DNA of 64,000 nt, from NCBI GenBank assembly GCA_963795335.1, contig CAWCHI010000009.1, positions 1 to 64,000 on the forward strand. Reading direction: 5' to 3'. Source of the stretch: Trebonia sp963795335. Lineage in GTDB: Bacteria; Actinomycetota; Actinomycetes; Streptosporangiales; Streptosporangiaceae. The position numbers were made by a program, and so were the translations under genes. Below the pieces are notes generated by a model, which was not told the DNA's origin, searched no databases, and worked only from the letters and a program-made list of their open reading frames with translations. Of this stretch, positions 27,194 to 36,744 are shown piece after piece; the first letter of the stretch is position 1, and each line of letters starts with the position of its first letter.

Positions 27194-27628
27194 GTGACCG
27201 TTGACCCTCTAGCACGCGGTCGTATCGACTATGACTCAGGTGAGCGCGTCTACCTGCAGCTTGCCCGAATTATCAGGGATCGGATCATCAGCGGTGAGCT
27301 CCCCGTGGGCGCCCAGGTCCCGAGCGGTGCGCAGATGAAACGCGAGTGGGGCGTCAACCGGCTAACCGGCGCGATGGCGGTCGAAGAGCTGCGTAAAGCG
27401 GGCCTGGTCGTAACCAAGCCGGGCGTCGGCACCTTTGTCGCCACGTCCCCGGAATGCCAAGTCGTGCACCTTCACCCGGGCGACCGGGTGACGTCGCGAA
27501 TGCCGACCGAGGAGGAGCGGGCGCAGCTGAGTACCGGGCACCTCACCCCGGTCATCATCGTCACCCGGGCCGACGGCCAAGTCGAGCCCTACAACGCGGC
27601 CGTTACCGTCGTGCAGTCCATGGCCTGA
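27194..27628 (+). CDS. Short GntR-family transcriptional regulator
   Basis: A 144-residue protein with a GntR winged helix (VYLQLARIIRDRIISGELPV, then AQVPSGAQMKREWGVNRLT). The ending AGLVVTKPGVGTFVA is typical of the DNA-binding domain. The C-terminal portion is only about 55 residues, too short for a FadR or HutC ligand domain. It contains VHLHPGDRVTSRMPTEEER and a VIIVTRADGQVEPYNA strand pair. It resembles short GntR proteins often found in actinomycete accessory regions. GGGAGG at 27181-27186 supports the second of two adjacent GTG codons (27194); the first is at 27191. Target unknown. Confidence 0.8.
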   Translation: MTVDPLARGRIDYDSGERVYLQLARIIRDRIISGELPVGAQVPSGAQMKREWGVNRLTGAMAVEELRKAGLVVTKPGVGTFVATSPECQVVHLHPGDRVTSRMPTEEERAQLSTGHLTPVIIVTRADGQVEPYNAAVTVVQSMA

Positions 27629-27954
27629 ATAATCCGGCCGGCAGGTAACTGGCCGCCGCCGGGGCAGTTTGCGCGGCGATTGAGCGCGCTTTAGCGTGCG
27701 TTAATTGCCTGGCCCCGCTCGTGCGCATTTTCCATTTCTCATGGGCCGCAGCAGCTTTGTGCTCGATTTGGCCCGGGATCTGCGCGACCGCCAGCTCACC
27801 GGGGTAAACGCCGCGTTCGCCGGGACGTACTGAATGCGGAAGGCCCGCCGACTGGGTTGCAGCTGGCGGGCCTCACCTCCGGAGACCACAGGCGCGCTCG
27901 TCGCCGGGCGTGGCCGCGGCCCCGGGCCGGCACCGGGTGGGTGCCGGAGCCGGG
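27629..27954. other. Intergenic region between convergent gntR and the MFS gene
   Basis: This 326-bp stretch holds only a shared terminator hairpin (27841-27873). A 30-codon ORF at 27741-27833 lacks a ribosome site and was not accepted. Confidence 0.5.
27841..27873. terminator. Bidirectional hairpin terminator
   Basis: AGGCCCGCC (27841-27849) and GGCGGGCCT (27865-27873) form a perfect 9-bp stem with a 15-base loop between the convergent gntR and MFS genes. There is no T-run. Confidence 0.55.
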
Positions 27955-29925
27955 CTACTTCTGCGGACGGAAGCGGATGGCGGGCTCGCGGGAGCCCAGC
28001 CTCCGTTCGGACTGCTCGATTTCCTCGGCGACGGCGACCCGCGGCCGGCCCGCCTCACCGGTCGCCCGGCCCCCCGTCGTCGCACCGGCCGCCTCGATGC
28101 CCGCGGCCGCCTCGGCCTCGGCCTCGATCACGCCGGCTGGGATGGCGGCCGGCGCGATGTCGGCCGGCACCACGTCACCCGCGGCGGCCAGCACGGCCTC
28201 ACCGTGCGCCTCGTCGTGGACGTACTTCTTGCCCCGCAGGAGCGAGGCGACGGCCGCGACCAGGCAGGCCGCGATGGCAAAGTCGAACGCGATCTGCAGG
28301 CCCGAGTGGAACGGCGCGCTGATCAGTCCGGGGAAGAACGAGTGGCCGGTCAGGAAGGCCTGGTTGCTGGCCGGCAGCTTGCTCAGGGTCGGGCCGAGCA
28401 GCATCTGAATCGGGTTGTAGCCGAGCAGCGCGGCGAACATGACCGCGGTCGGCGGCAGGGTCGAGAGCTGGTGGGCGGCCGAGGCCGGCACCCCCTGGGA
28501 GGTCAGGCCGCTGTACAGGTGGCCCGGCAGCGAGCCGGACAGGCCAAGGATGATCAGCGTGAAGAAGATGCCGATCGACAGCACCATGGCCGAGTTCTGG
28601 AAGGTGGCCGACATGCCCGCGCCGACGCCACGGCGGTCAGCGGGCAGCGAGTTCATGATGCCCGCGCGGTTGGGCGAGGCGAACAGGCCCATGCCGATGC
28701 CGTTGAGCATCAAGATCCCGGCGAACTGCCAGTAGGTGAAGTTGACCGGCAGGATCTCCAGCAGGCCGAAGGTGCCGGCCGCGAGGATCATGCCGCCGGT
28801 GGCGAAGGGGCGGGCGCCGAAACGGTCCGACAGATAACCCGAGACCGGGCCGGCGAGCAGGAAGCCGATGGTGAGCGGGAGCATCGCGATGCCGGCCCAC
28901 AGCGGGGTGTCGGCGAAGCTGTAGCCGTGCAGCGGCAGGTAGATGCCCTGCAGCCAGATGATCAAGATGAACATCAGGCCGCCGCGGCCGAGGCCGGACA
29001 GCAGGGCGGCCACGTTCCCCGCGGTGAACGGGCGGATGCGGAACAGCGACAGCCGGAACATCGGGTCCTCGACCCGGGTCTCGATGACGCAGAAGACCAC
29101 CAGGACCGCGAGGCCGCCGAGGATCAGGGTCAGCACCAGCGGGCTCGTCCAGCCCATGACGTGGCTGCCGTAGGGCTGGATGCCATAGGTGATGCCGACG
29201 AGGATCGCGATCAGGCCGGCCGCGAAGGTCAGGTTGCCGCCCAGGTCGAGCTTGGCGGGCTTGCGCACGCCGAGCTCCTTGAGCTTCAGGTAGGACCAGA
29301 CGGTCCCCATGATGCCGAACGGCACCGAGACGAGGAACACCAGGCGCCAGGAGACCGGGCCGAGCACGCCCCCCAGGACCAGGCCGATGAAGCTGCCGGC
29401 GATCGCCGCGACCTGGTTGAGGCCGAGGGCCATGCCGCGCTGGTTGGTCGGGAAGGCGTCGGTCAAGATGGCCGAGGAGTTGGCGAACAGCATGGCGCCG
29501 CCGATGCCCTGCAGCACCCGCATGATGACCAGGTACCAGCCCGCACCCTCGCCGCTCAGCCAGCTGACCGAGAGCAGGATGGAGAACAGGGAGAAGATCG
29601 CGAAGCCCATGTTGAACATGCGGACCCGGCCGAACATGTCACCGAGGCGGCCGAAGCTCACCACCAGCACGGCGGTGACGACCATGAAGCCCATCATCAT
29701 CCACAGCAGGATGGTGGTGTTGCCCGCCTGAAGCGGGTTGATGCCGATGCCGCGGAAGATGTTCGGCAGCGCGATCAGCACAATCGACGAGTTGATGGTG
29801 ACCATCAGCACGCCGAGGGTGGTGTTGGACAGGGCGATCCACTTGTAGCCGGGGCCGACCGAGGGCTTGGCCGCGGTCGCGGTCCCCGCCTCGGCTGGCT
29901 CCTTGCTGGACAATGGCGCGGGCAC
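27955..29925 (-). CDS. MFS transporter, DHA2 14-TMS type
   Basis: A 656-residue exporter. The first helix VLMVTINSSIVLIALPNIFR carries the DHA2 family signature. GRLGDMFGRVRMF is the loop 2-3 motif, and 14 hydrophobic segments run to about residue 540. The long acidic/Ala C-terminal extension (about 80 residues) is cytoplasmic and probably disordered. The GTG at 29925 is chosen over upstream ATG/GTG codons because GGAGG (minus-strand complement of 29933-29937) is spaced seven bases away. A MarR-like dyad lies about 90-110 bases upstream. The substrate is unknown and probably a hydrophobic drug or metabolite. Confidence 0.9.
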   Translation of the reverse strand: MPAPLSSKEPAEAGTATAAKPSVGPGYKWIALSNTTLGVLMVTINSSIVLIALPNIFRGIGINPLQAGNTTILLWMMMGFMVVTAVLVVSFGRLGDMFGRVRMFNMGFAIFSLFSILLSVSWLSGEGAGWYLVIMRVLQGIGGAMLFANSSAILTDAFPTNQRGMALGLNQVAAIAGSFIGLVLGGVLGPVSWRLVFLVSVPFGIMGTVWSYLKLKELGVRKPAKLDLGGNLTFAAGLIAILVGITYGIQPYGSHVMGWTSPLVLTLILGGLAVLVVFCVIETRVEDPMFRLSLFRIRPFTAGNVAALLSGLGRGGLMFILIIWLQGIYLPLHGYSFADTPLWAGIAMLPLTIGFLLAGPVSGYLSDRFGARPFATGGMILAAGTFGLLEILPVNFTYWQFAGILMLNGIGMGLFASPNRAGIMNSLPADRRGVGAGMSATFQNSAMVLSIGIFFTLIILGLSGSLPGHLYSGLTSQGVPASAAHQLSTLPPTAVMFAALLGYNPIQMLLGPTLSKLPASNQAFLTGHSFFPGLISAPFHSGLQIAFDFAIAACLVAAVASLLRGKKYVHDEAHGEAVLAAAGDVVPADIAPAAIPAGVIEAEAEAAAGIEAAGATTGGRATGEAGRPRVAVAEEIEQSERRLGSREPAIRFRPQK

Positions 29926-30013
29926 TGAGTTTCCTCCGTAGCAACAGTTCGTCTGGGGGGCGGGCCGCGGGCAGGCATCGGGCCCGAAAGGGCGCGGGCA
30001 CACGGGACCCTGA

Positions 30014-30035
30014 TTAGTTGCTTATAGCGAACTAA
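30014..30035. promoter_or_regulatory. MarR-like operator candidate upstream of the MFS exporter
   Basis: TTAGTT and AACTAA flank an inner GCT/AGC pair in a 22-bp imperfect palindrome over an AT-rich promoter patch. It is similar in style to MarR-family operators. No MarR gene is adjacent. Confidence 0.45.
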
Positions 30036-30100
30036 GCATACGCCGCCAATATTCCGCTGTCAGGCGAGAACCTGACGGGCCCGTCACGGCCGGCTCCTGC

Positions 30101-30450
30101 CCGGGCCGGGGCAACCGGGGCCGCGGAAGCGCGCCTGCGCGGGGCGGCGGCAGGCGCGGCGAGCGGCCCGGCAGCGGCGCAGGCGGCGGCCGCAGCAGGC
30201 GCGGGCGCCAGCCGGGTTGGACAGAGCCCGGGTTACTCCCGTGCCGTGACCGCACGCGCACACCTGTTCCCCTTGTGGCTGGCGAGGAAGATAGTCCGGA
30301 AATATCTTGCAAGCCGGTAAGAAATGTTGCTGTAACGCGTAATTGTTTCCGCTATGTTCCTGAGAGCAGCGGCGATGTGGCGCCTGGTGCAGGCGATGCA
30401 CCCGCGGACGGCCCCACCGCCCGGGCGTGGCCGGGCCGGGGCAACCGGGG
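30101..30450. repeat. 20-bp direct repeat, 330 bp apart
   Basis: CCGGGCCGGGGCAACCGGGG occurs at 30101-30120 and again at 30431-30450. Related sequence follows each copy (GGAAGCGCGCCTGCGCGG versus GCGCAAGCCTGCGCGG). It flanks the region just upstream of the riboswitch. A partial segmental duplication is likely. Confidence 0.6.
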
Positions 30451-30539
30451 GCGGCGCAAGCCTGCGCGGCGGCGGCCGGCAGCGCCGTCCGGTTTGACAG
30501 CGCCCGGGCCGGACGGCATCCTGTCACTGTCAAAGACAC

Positions 30540-30689
30540 CTCGTTCGGTGAGGCGTCTTCACGGACACAGGCCACTGATCCCAACCGTCGAGAGACGCTC
30601 CGGATCAGGACACCTCTCCCCGGCCTAAGGGGTGAGGCCAAGTGGCTGCGCAGCAACGCTACGCCGTGAAGTGCCAAAGCTCTAACGAG
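30540..30689 (+). ncRNA. M-box (ykoK) magnesium riboswitch aptamer
   Basis: The closing stem pairs CTCGTT (30540-30545) with AACGAG (30684-30689). Inside are GGTGAGGC, the block CCGTCGAGAGACGC, a second GGTGAGGC, CGCTACGCCGT and the near-invariant GTGCCAAAGCTCTA at the 3' side. All follow the order of the M-box consensus. The aptamer binds several Mg2+ ions and usually turns expression off at high Mg2+. It precedes an NRAMP-related transporter whose metal-site motif differs from Mn/Fe transporters, which is a known M-box context. Confidence 0.9.
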
Positions 30690-30716
30690 AGAGGTGAGCT
30701 CTCCGCCCGGGCTTGT

Positions 30717-30736
30717 CCTGGCTGCCCGCAGCCAGG
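30717..30736 (+). terminator. Hairpin after the M-box, probable expression platform
   Basis: CCTGGCTG (30717-30724) pairs with CAGCCAGG (30729-30736), an 8-bp stem with a 4-base loop 27 bases after the aptamer. It is a candidate for the Mg2+-dependent terminator. It lacks a T-run. Confidence 0.45.
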
Positions 30737-31052
30737 GCGGCATCCGGCTGGTGTCACGTGTGAAGGCGTTCACAAGCGCCGCGGACGAAGGGAGGCGCGC
30801 GATGGACTGTGATAGTCCGGGCCGAAGTCGGCCCTGCCCCGCCGCTGTTCCCGCCCGTCCGGGCACACGCTGACGCGCTGAACCCGCCGGCCCTCCCCCG
30901 GCCGCCCTGCACCGCCCGCCTGGGCGGCGCGCCCGGGCGGCCGCGGGCCGGTACTGGCCTGCTGCACCGTGGCCGCTGCCACCGCGCGCCGTCCCGCGTT
31001 ACACGTGTGCCCCGCTCCCGCTTGAGTGAAAGCGCGAAAGAGGTGCATTCCA

Positions 31053-32732
31053 GTGACTGCCGTTGACTTTGAAGTAAAGAACTCCCGCCGCCCGGCGGTA
31101 CTCGACGAGGCGCACGTCGGTGACATCCGCGGCGCCCTGGGCACGATCAGCCTCGGTGACCAGGCCGCCCGCACGACCCTGCCGGCCAAGCTGAAGACCC
31201 TGCTCGCGGTCGTTGGCCCTGGCCTGATCGTGATGGTGGGCGACAATGACGCTGGCGCGTTCTCCACCTACGGCCAGGCCGGCCAGGTGTACGGGACCAA
31301 GCTGCTGTGGACGCTGCTGCTGCTGATCCCGGTGCTGTACGTGAACCAGGAGATGGTCCTGCGCCTTGGCGCGGTCACCGGGGTCGGCCACGCCCGGCTG
31401 ATCCTGAACCGCTTCGGCCGCTTCTGGGGCACGTTCGAGGTGATCGACCTGTTCCTGCTGAACGCGCTGACGATCGTGACCGAGTTCATCGGGATCACGC
31501 TGGCGGCCGGCTACCTCGGCGTGCCGAAGGTGGCGGCGGTCGTCATCGCGGCCGGGATCATCATCGCGACCGCCTTCACCGGCTCGTTCCGCGCGTTCGA
31601 GCGGATCGCGATGTTCTTCTGCCTCGGCTCGCTGCTGCTGATCCCGCTGTACCTGATGGCCCACCCGTCGGCGTCGTCCGTGCTGGGCGGGTTCACCTCG
31701 CCCGACCTGCCCGCCAGCGGCGCGGGCGGCGCCGCAGGCGGCGGCCTGGCGGCGGTGATGCTGCTGGTCATCGGCATCGTCGGGACCACGATCGCCCCGT
31801 GGCAGCTGTTTTTCCAGCAGTCCTACGTGATCGACAAGCGGATCACGCCCCGCTTCATCACCTACGAGAAGGCCGACCTGTGGATCGGCATTGTCATCGT
31901 CGTGGTCGGCGCCGCGGCCCTGATGGGGACCACCGCGGCCGCCTTCGCCGGGCACGGGGCCGCCTTCACCAGCGCGGCCGGGCTGGCCGACGGCATCGCC
32001 GCCTACGCCGGGCACGTGGCCGGGGCGCTGTTCGCGGTCGCCCTGCTCGACGCCGCCGTCATCGGGGCGTTCGCGGTCTCGCTGTCGTCGGCCTACGCCC
32101 TCGGGGACGTGCTCGGCCTGAAGCACTCGCTGCACCGCGGCGTCGGACAGGCCAGGGGCTTCTACGTCATCTACGCGGCCCTCATCGGCGGCGCGGCCGC
32201 CGTCGTGCTGCTGCCCGGCTCCCCCCTCGGGCTGATCACCGAGGGCGTCCAGGTGCTGGCGGGCGTGCTGCTGCCCGCGGCGACGGTGTTCCTGCTGATG
32301 CTGTGCAATGACAAGGCCGTGCTCGGCCCGTGGGTCAACACCGCCAAGACGAACGCCTTCACCGGCGCGGTCATCGCGGTCCTGATCACCCTGTCGGTGG
32401 TGCTGACCGCCTCGGTCATCGTCCCCGGCATCACCGCGGGCGCGATCTTCGCCGTCATGACGGCCTGCGCGGTGACCGCCGTCGCGGGCGGCGGCGGCGC
32501 GCTGCTGCTCGCCCGGAGACGGGCGCGGGGCGCGGCGGCCGGCTCCGCGGGGGCCGAGCTGGCCGGCCGCCCGGCCGACAAGCTGAGCTGGCGGATGCCG
32601 CCGCTGAGCGAGCTGCCGGCCCCGGTGATCAAGGGGGCCCGGCGGGCGGGCCTGCTCGGGCTGCGCGGTTACCTGGCCATCGCGATGGTCATGGTGGTGG
32701 TCAAGATCGTGCAGACCGCACTCGGCCACTGA
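31053..32732 (+). CDS. NRAMP-related Mg2+ transporter (NRMT type)
   Basis: A 559-residue membrane protein of the NRAMP fold with about 11-12 TM segments. The TM1 metal motif is DNDAGA (residues 64-69) instead of the DPGN of Mn2+/Fe2+ transporters. The TM6 MPH motif is replaced by APW in TTIAPWQLFFQQS, so the thioether ligand that favours transition metals is absent. Both changes match the NRMT branch that carries Mg2+. The M-box riboswitch upstream independently supports Mg2+ as the substrate. The GTG at 31053 has GAGGTG eight bases upstream. A basic C-terminal cytoplasmic loop precedes the last helix. Confidence 0.88.
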   Translation: MTAVDFEVKNSRRPAVLDEAHVGDIRGALGTISLGDQAARTTLPAKLKTLLAVVGPGLIVMVGDNDAGAFSTYGQAGQVYGTKLLWTLLLLIPVLYVNQEMVLRLGAVTGVGHARLILNRFGRFWGTFEVIDLFLLNALTIVTEFIGITLAAGYLGVPKVAAVVIAAGIIIATAFTGSFRAFERIAMFFCLGSLLLIPLYLMAHPSASSVLGGFTSPDLPASGAGGAAGGGLAAVMLLVIGIVGTTIAPWQLFFQQSYVIDKRITPRFITYEKADLWIGIVIVVVGAAALMGTTAAAFAGHGAAFTSAAGLADGIAAYAGHVAGALFAVALLDAAVIGAFAVSLSSAYALGDVLGLKHSLHRGVGQARGFYVIYAALIGGAAAVVLLPGSPLGLITEGVQVLAGVLLPAATVFLLMLCNDKAVLGPWVNTAKTNAFTGAVIAVLITLSVVLTASVIVPGITAGAIFAVMTACAVTAVAGGGGALLLARRRARGAAAGSAGAELAGRPADKLSWRMPPLSELPAPVIKGARRAGLLGLRGYLAIAMVMVVVKIVQTALGH

Positions 32733-32814
32733 GCACCGCTGCGCCCGGTCACCGTCTCGCCTTCCTGGCGCGGCCTCGTCCTAGAGTATTGCCAGCCGAA
32801 CCGAGGAGACAGGC

Positions 32815-33990
32815 GTGAGCGAGACAACCGGGCCGCTGGCCGGGGTGCGCGTAGTCGAGCTGGCCGGGATCGGGCCCGGGCCGTTCTGCGGGATGCTGCT
32901 GGCCGACCTCGGGGCGGAGGTGATCGTGGTAGACCGCCCGGGCGGCCCGCGCAATCCGGCCCAGGCCCGGGCCGACGTGACCAACCGGGGCAAGCGCCGG
33001 GTGGTGGTCGACCTCAAGCACCCGCGCGGGGCCGAGGTGGTGCTGCGGCTGGCGGCCGCCTCGGACGCGCTCATCGAGGGCTACCGGCCCGGAGTGGCCG
33101 AGCGGCTCGGCGTTGGCCCGGCCGAGTGCCTGGCGGTCAACCCGGCGCTGGTGTACGGGCGGATGACCGGCTGGGGTCAGGACGGCCCGCTGGCGGCCAG
33201 CGCCGGCCACGACATCGCCTACATCGCGGTGACCGGGGCGCTGCACGCGATCGGCCGGGCCGGCGGGCCGCCCCAGGTGCCGGTCAACTACCTGGGTGAC
33301 TTCGGCGGCGGCTCCATGTTCCTGGCCCTTGGCCTGGTCGCCGGGGTGCTGGCCGCGCGCGCCTCCGGACGCGGCCGGGTCGTGGACGCCGCCATCGTCG
33401 ACGGGGCGGCGGTGCTGCAGGCGATGACCTACGGAATGCTGGCCGACGGCACCTGGACCGACGGGCGCGGGGCCAACCTGCTCGACACCGGGGCACCGTT
33501 CTACGACGTGTACCAGACCGAGGACGGCCGCCACATGGCCGTCGGGGCGCTCGAGCCGCAGTTCTACGCGGCGTTCCTGTCCGGGCTGTTCGCGCCTGAG
33601 CCGCCCCCGGCCGGGCTGCCCGCGCAGCACGACCGGGCCGGCTGGCCCGCCCTGCGGGACGTGTTCGCGGCCCGGTTCGCCCAGCGCTCCCAGCAGGAGT
33701 GGACGACGGCGTTCAGCGGCACGGACGCTTGCGTCGCCCCGGTCCGGACCATGACCGAGGCCCCGGCCGACCCGCAGCTCGCCGCCCGCGGCACCTACGT
33801 GACGGCGGGCGGGGTAGTGCAGCCCGCGCCGGCCCCGCGGTTCGGCGACGGGACCCCGGGCGCACCAATCGGCGCGCTGCCGGCCGGCCTGGTCGCGCCC
33901 GCCGGGGCGGACACCCGGGCGGTGCTGACCGAGCTGGGCTTCGGCGACGCCGACGAGCTGCTGGCGGACGGCGCCGCCCGGCAGGCGTGA
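32815..33990 (+). CDS. Alpha-methylacyl-CoA racemase / CaiB-BaiF CoA-transferase family
   Basis: A 391-residue family III CoA-transferase fold. GHDIAYIAVTG places His132 and NYLGDFGGGSM places Asp162. The 30-residue spacing matches the catalytic His/Asp pair of M. tuberculosis MCR, which epimerises (R)- and (S)-2-methylacyl-CoA thioesters for beta-oxidation of branched fatty acids and sterol side chains. True formyl-CoA-type transferases instead have a catalytic Asp that forms anhydrides, so the racemase assignment is preferred. The GTG start has GAGGAGA upstream. It stands alone between the transporter and the regulator. Confidence 0.87.
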   Translation: MSETTGPLAGVRVVELAGIGPGPFCGMLLADLGAEVIVVDRPGGPRNPAQARADVTNRGKRRVVVDLKHPRGAEVVLRLAAASDALIEGYRPGVAERLGVGPAECLAVNPALVYGRMTGWGQDGPLAASAGHDIAYIAVTGALHAIGRAGGPPQVPVNYLGDFGGGSMFLALGLVAGVLAARASGRGRVVDAAIVDGAAVLQAMTYGMLADGTWTDGRGANLLDTGAPFYDVYQTEDGRHMAVGALEPQFYAAFLSGLFAPEPPPAGLPAQHDRAGWPALRDVFAARFAQRSQQEWTTAFSGTDACVAPVRTMTEAPADPQLAARGTYVTAGGVVQPAPAPRFGDGTPGAPIGALPAGLVAPAGADTRAVLTELGFGDADELLADGAARQA

Positions 33991-34138
33991 GCCTGCCGGG
34001 GACACGGGCGGATTTGCCCATCGCCAGGCCGGTGACCAGGAACGTCGGATATCACGGGGAAACGGCACGTGGTCCGCGTGCAATTGCATGAGGTGCGATG
34101 TTATGGTTACCGCGTCCCTTTAACCCCGTGAGGTCCCC

Positions 34139-36744
34139 ATGGCCGTTGCCACCCGCCACGGCGAGGTCGCCGGCTCGCGAGTGGTCGGCCTGCCGCCTGC
34201 GGAGCCCGCGAGCTTCGTCGGCCGCACGATCGAGCTCGCCGGGATCGCCGCCCTGCTGCGCACGTCGCGCATGGTCACGGTCATCGGCCCGGCGGGCGTC
34301 GGCAAGACGCGGACCAGTTTGGTCGCCGCCGCGGGGGCGGTCGGCGGCTATCCGGACGGCGCCTGCTTCGCCGAGCTGAGCGCCACCGGACCCGGCGCGC
34401 TGGCCGGGACGGTCGCCGCCGCGCTCGGGGTGCCCGGGCCGGACGACGCGACCCGGGCGGCGGCGCTGCCTGGTTTTCTCCGTGACCGGCGGCTGCTGCT
34501 GGTCCTGGACACCTGCGAGCACCTGGTCGACGCGGTCGCGGCCCTGGCGGACACGCTGCTGCGGGCCGCACCGGAGGTGAGCCTGCTCGCGACCAGCCGC
34601 CAGCCGCTCGACGCACAGGGCGAGCACGCGTACCCGCTGCCGCCGCTGGCGGCCGAATCCGACGCGGTCGACCTGTTTACCCAGCGGGCGGCGGCGGTCG
34701 TTCCCGGCTTCGCCGTCACCGCCCAGAACCGGGCCGAGGTCGTGCGACTGTGCCGGCGGCTGGACGGGATCCCGCTCGCGATCGAGCTGGCCGCGGTGCG
34801 GTTGCGGGCGCTGCCGCTGCGGGAGCTGGTGCGCCAGCTCGAGTCCGGCATCGCGGCGCTGACCGTGAGCCGCCGCGGCACCACTCCCCGGCACCAGACG
34901 CTGAGCGCCGCCGTCGAGTGGAGCTACCGCTACTGCACCCCAGCCGAGCAGGAGCTGTGGCAGCGGCTGTCGGTCTTCGCCGACACCTTCGACCTGGACG
35001 GGGCCGAGCAGGTTTGCCCGGGCGGCCCGCTGACCCGTGACGAGGTACTCCCGGCGCTGGTCGGCCTGGTCGACAAGTCGGTCGTGCAGCGCGAGGGCAC
35101 CGGCGCGCCGCGCTACCGGCTGCCGAACGCGCAGCGCGAGTTCGGCGCTGGCCGGCTGGCCGACGCCGACGCGACCGAACACCTGCTGCGCCGCCTCGCG
35201 GCGTGGTCACTCGGCCTGGCCCGGGACTTCGACGAACGGTTCAGGACCGGGAACGGCACGGGACCGGCGGGGCCGGCGGGCGGCCTGGTTCCCTGGCCGG
35301 GCGGCCCCGGGGCGCGGGCGCCCGCGCCACCGGTCGCCGCTCCGTCGTTTGCCGGCGCGGAGGCAAGCGGGCAGACCGTCTGCGGTCCGCGGCACGACTC
35401 CAGCCTGGTCCACCAGGAGTACGGGAACGTGGCCGCCGCGCTCGACTGGGCGCTCGCCCCGCGCGACGGTGAGCTCACCCGGCCCGACGCGGCGACCGTT
35501 GCCCGCTGGCGGCTGGGCGCCGACCTGGCCGTCGCGCTGTGCCGTTACTGGCGGCTGTCGGGACGGTTCGACGAGGGCCGCCGCTGGCTCGGCCGGCTCG
35601 TGCGCCTGTTCCCGCAGTCGTCCCCCGAGCACGGCTGGGCCCTCGGGGTCCGGGGTGAGTTCGGGGCGCTGCAGGGTCAGCCGGCGGGCGCGCTGGCCGA
35701 CGTCACCGAGTCGGCCCGGCTGGCCGCGGCCAGCGGCCACGGCTCCGGCCCGGAGGCGGCCAGCGGCTCGCTCCGGCTGAGCCTGGTCCTCGGGCTCGCG
35801 GGCCAGCAGGAGGAGGCGCTGGCGGCGGCCGAGACCGTCGCGCGGGAAGCGGGCCGCGGGCACCGCCCCGTCCTGCTGGCGGCCGAGGTCCAGCTCGCGC
35901 AGCTGCACCTGCTGGCCGGGCGGCCCGAAGAGGCGGTCGCCCGCTGCGACCGTGCCCTGGCCCGGCTGACCGCTTCCCCCGCCGAGCTGGAGCCCGGCCG
36001 GCCGGGCTGACCGCGCAGGAGCGCTGGCTGGTCGGTTACCTGCGGCTGATCTCCGGGCTGGCGCTGGGCCAGCGTCCCGGCGGCGAGCAGGCCAGTGCCC
36101 GGGCCCTGGGCCAGGCGCTGGCCACCGTGCTGGAGTTCGGGGACGTGCCCGGGACCGCGTACGCGGTCGAGGGGCTCGCCTGGCTGGCCGCCCGGCGCGC
36201 CCAGCACGAGCGCGCGGCCGGCCTGCTGGGCGCGGCCGACCAGCTCTGGGAGCGGACCGGGACACGGCTGAGCGGCATCACCCGGCTGGAGGAGTCCCGG
36301 CAGGAGGCGATGGCCGGCTGCCGCCAGGCGCTGGGCGAGCGCCGTTACGCGGCCGCCTATTCCCGTGGCACCAGCTGGCCCGCGCAGGCGGCGCTGCGGG
36401 ATGCAGCCGAGGATCCGGGCGAACCGCAGGCGGTGCGCTCGCCCCCGGCCGGCAGCGCTCAGGCCGTCGCCGGCCGGGCGGACGCGTCCGGCCGCGCGAC
36501 GGCTAGCCTGACCAGGCGCGAGCGCGAGATCGCGGACCTGGTGGCGAGCGGGCTGTCCAACCGGGAGATCGCCACGCGGCTGTTCATCTCCAAGCGGACG
36601 GTCGACGCCCACGTCGACCACATCTTCGGCAAGCTCGCGATCTCCTCGCGGGTGCAGCTGACGGTGCTGCTGCACGATCCGGGCGGGCGGCCGCAGGTAG
36701 CCGGGCCCCACGGCCCCGGCCCGGGCGGTCCCACGGCGAGCTAG
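34139..36744 (+). pseudogene. ATPase/LuxR-type transcriptional regulator, frameshifted
   Basis: An AfsR/LAL-like regulator. FVGRTIELAGIAALL leads to Walker A GPAGVGKTR, then LLVLDTCEHLVDA (Walker B) and LLATSRQPLDAQGE (sensor), GIPLAIELAA and a TPR-like region. The first frame stops at 36008-36010. The next residues (LTAQERWLVGYLRLISGLAL) and the rest of the protein lie in a frame shifted by a net one-base loss at about 35985-36008. The second part ends with a LuxR helix-turn-helix (LTRREREIADLVASGLSNRE, then TVDAHVDHIFGKL). Without the DNA-binding end the first product could not regulate, so either the shift is an error or the gene is dead. Confidence 0.87.

Larger units (their letters stand above)
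29926..31052. other. 1.1-kb intergenic region with exporter operator, direct repeat and M-box leader
   Basis: No gene is supported. From left to right it holds the MFS promoter with a TTAGTT/AACTAA dyad, very GC-rich sequence with a 20-bp direct repeat (30101-30120 and 30431-30450), the M-box aptamer, a hairpin, and a roughly 300-base leader before the transporter start. Confidence 0.6.

Noticed and set aside
26701..27204. 167-residue open frame upstream of gntR
   Set aside because: No family motifs, no ribosome site, irregular composition and overlap with the gntR promoter.
27741..27833. 30-codon ORF between gntR and the MFS gene
   Set aside because: Clean sequence but no ribosome binding site, and located just before a shared terminator hairpin.
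30101..30450. 20-bp direct repeats as insertion-sequence ends
   Set aside because: No transposase, no inverted ends and no target duplication between them.
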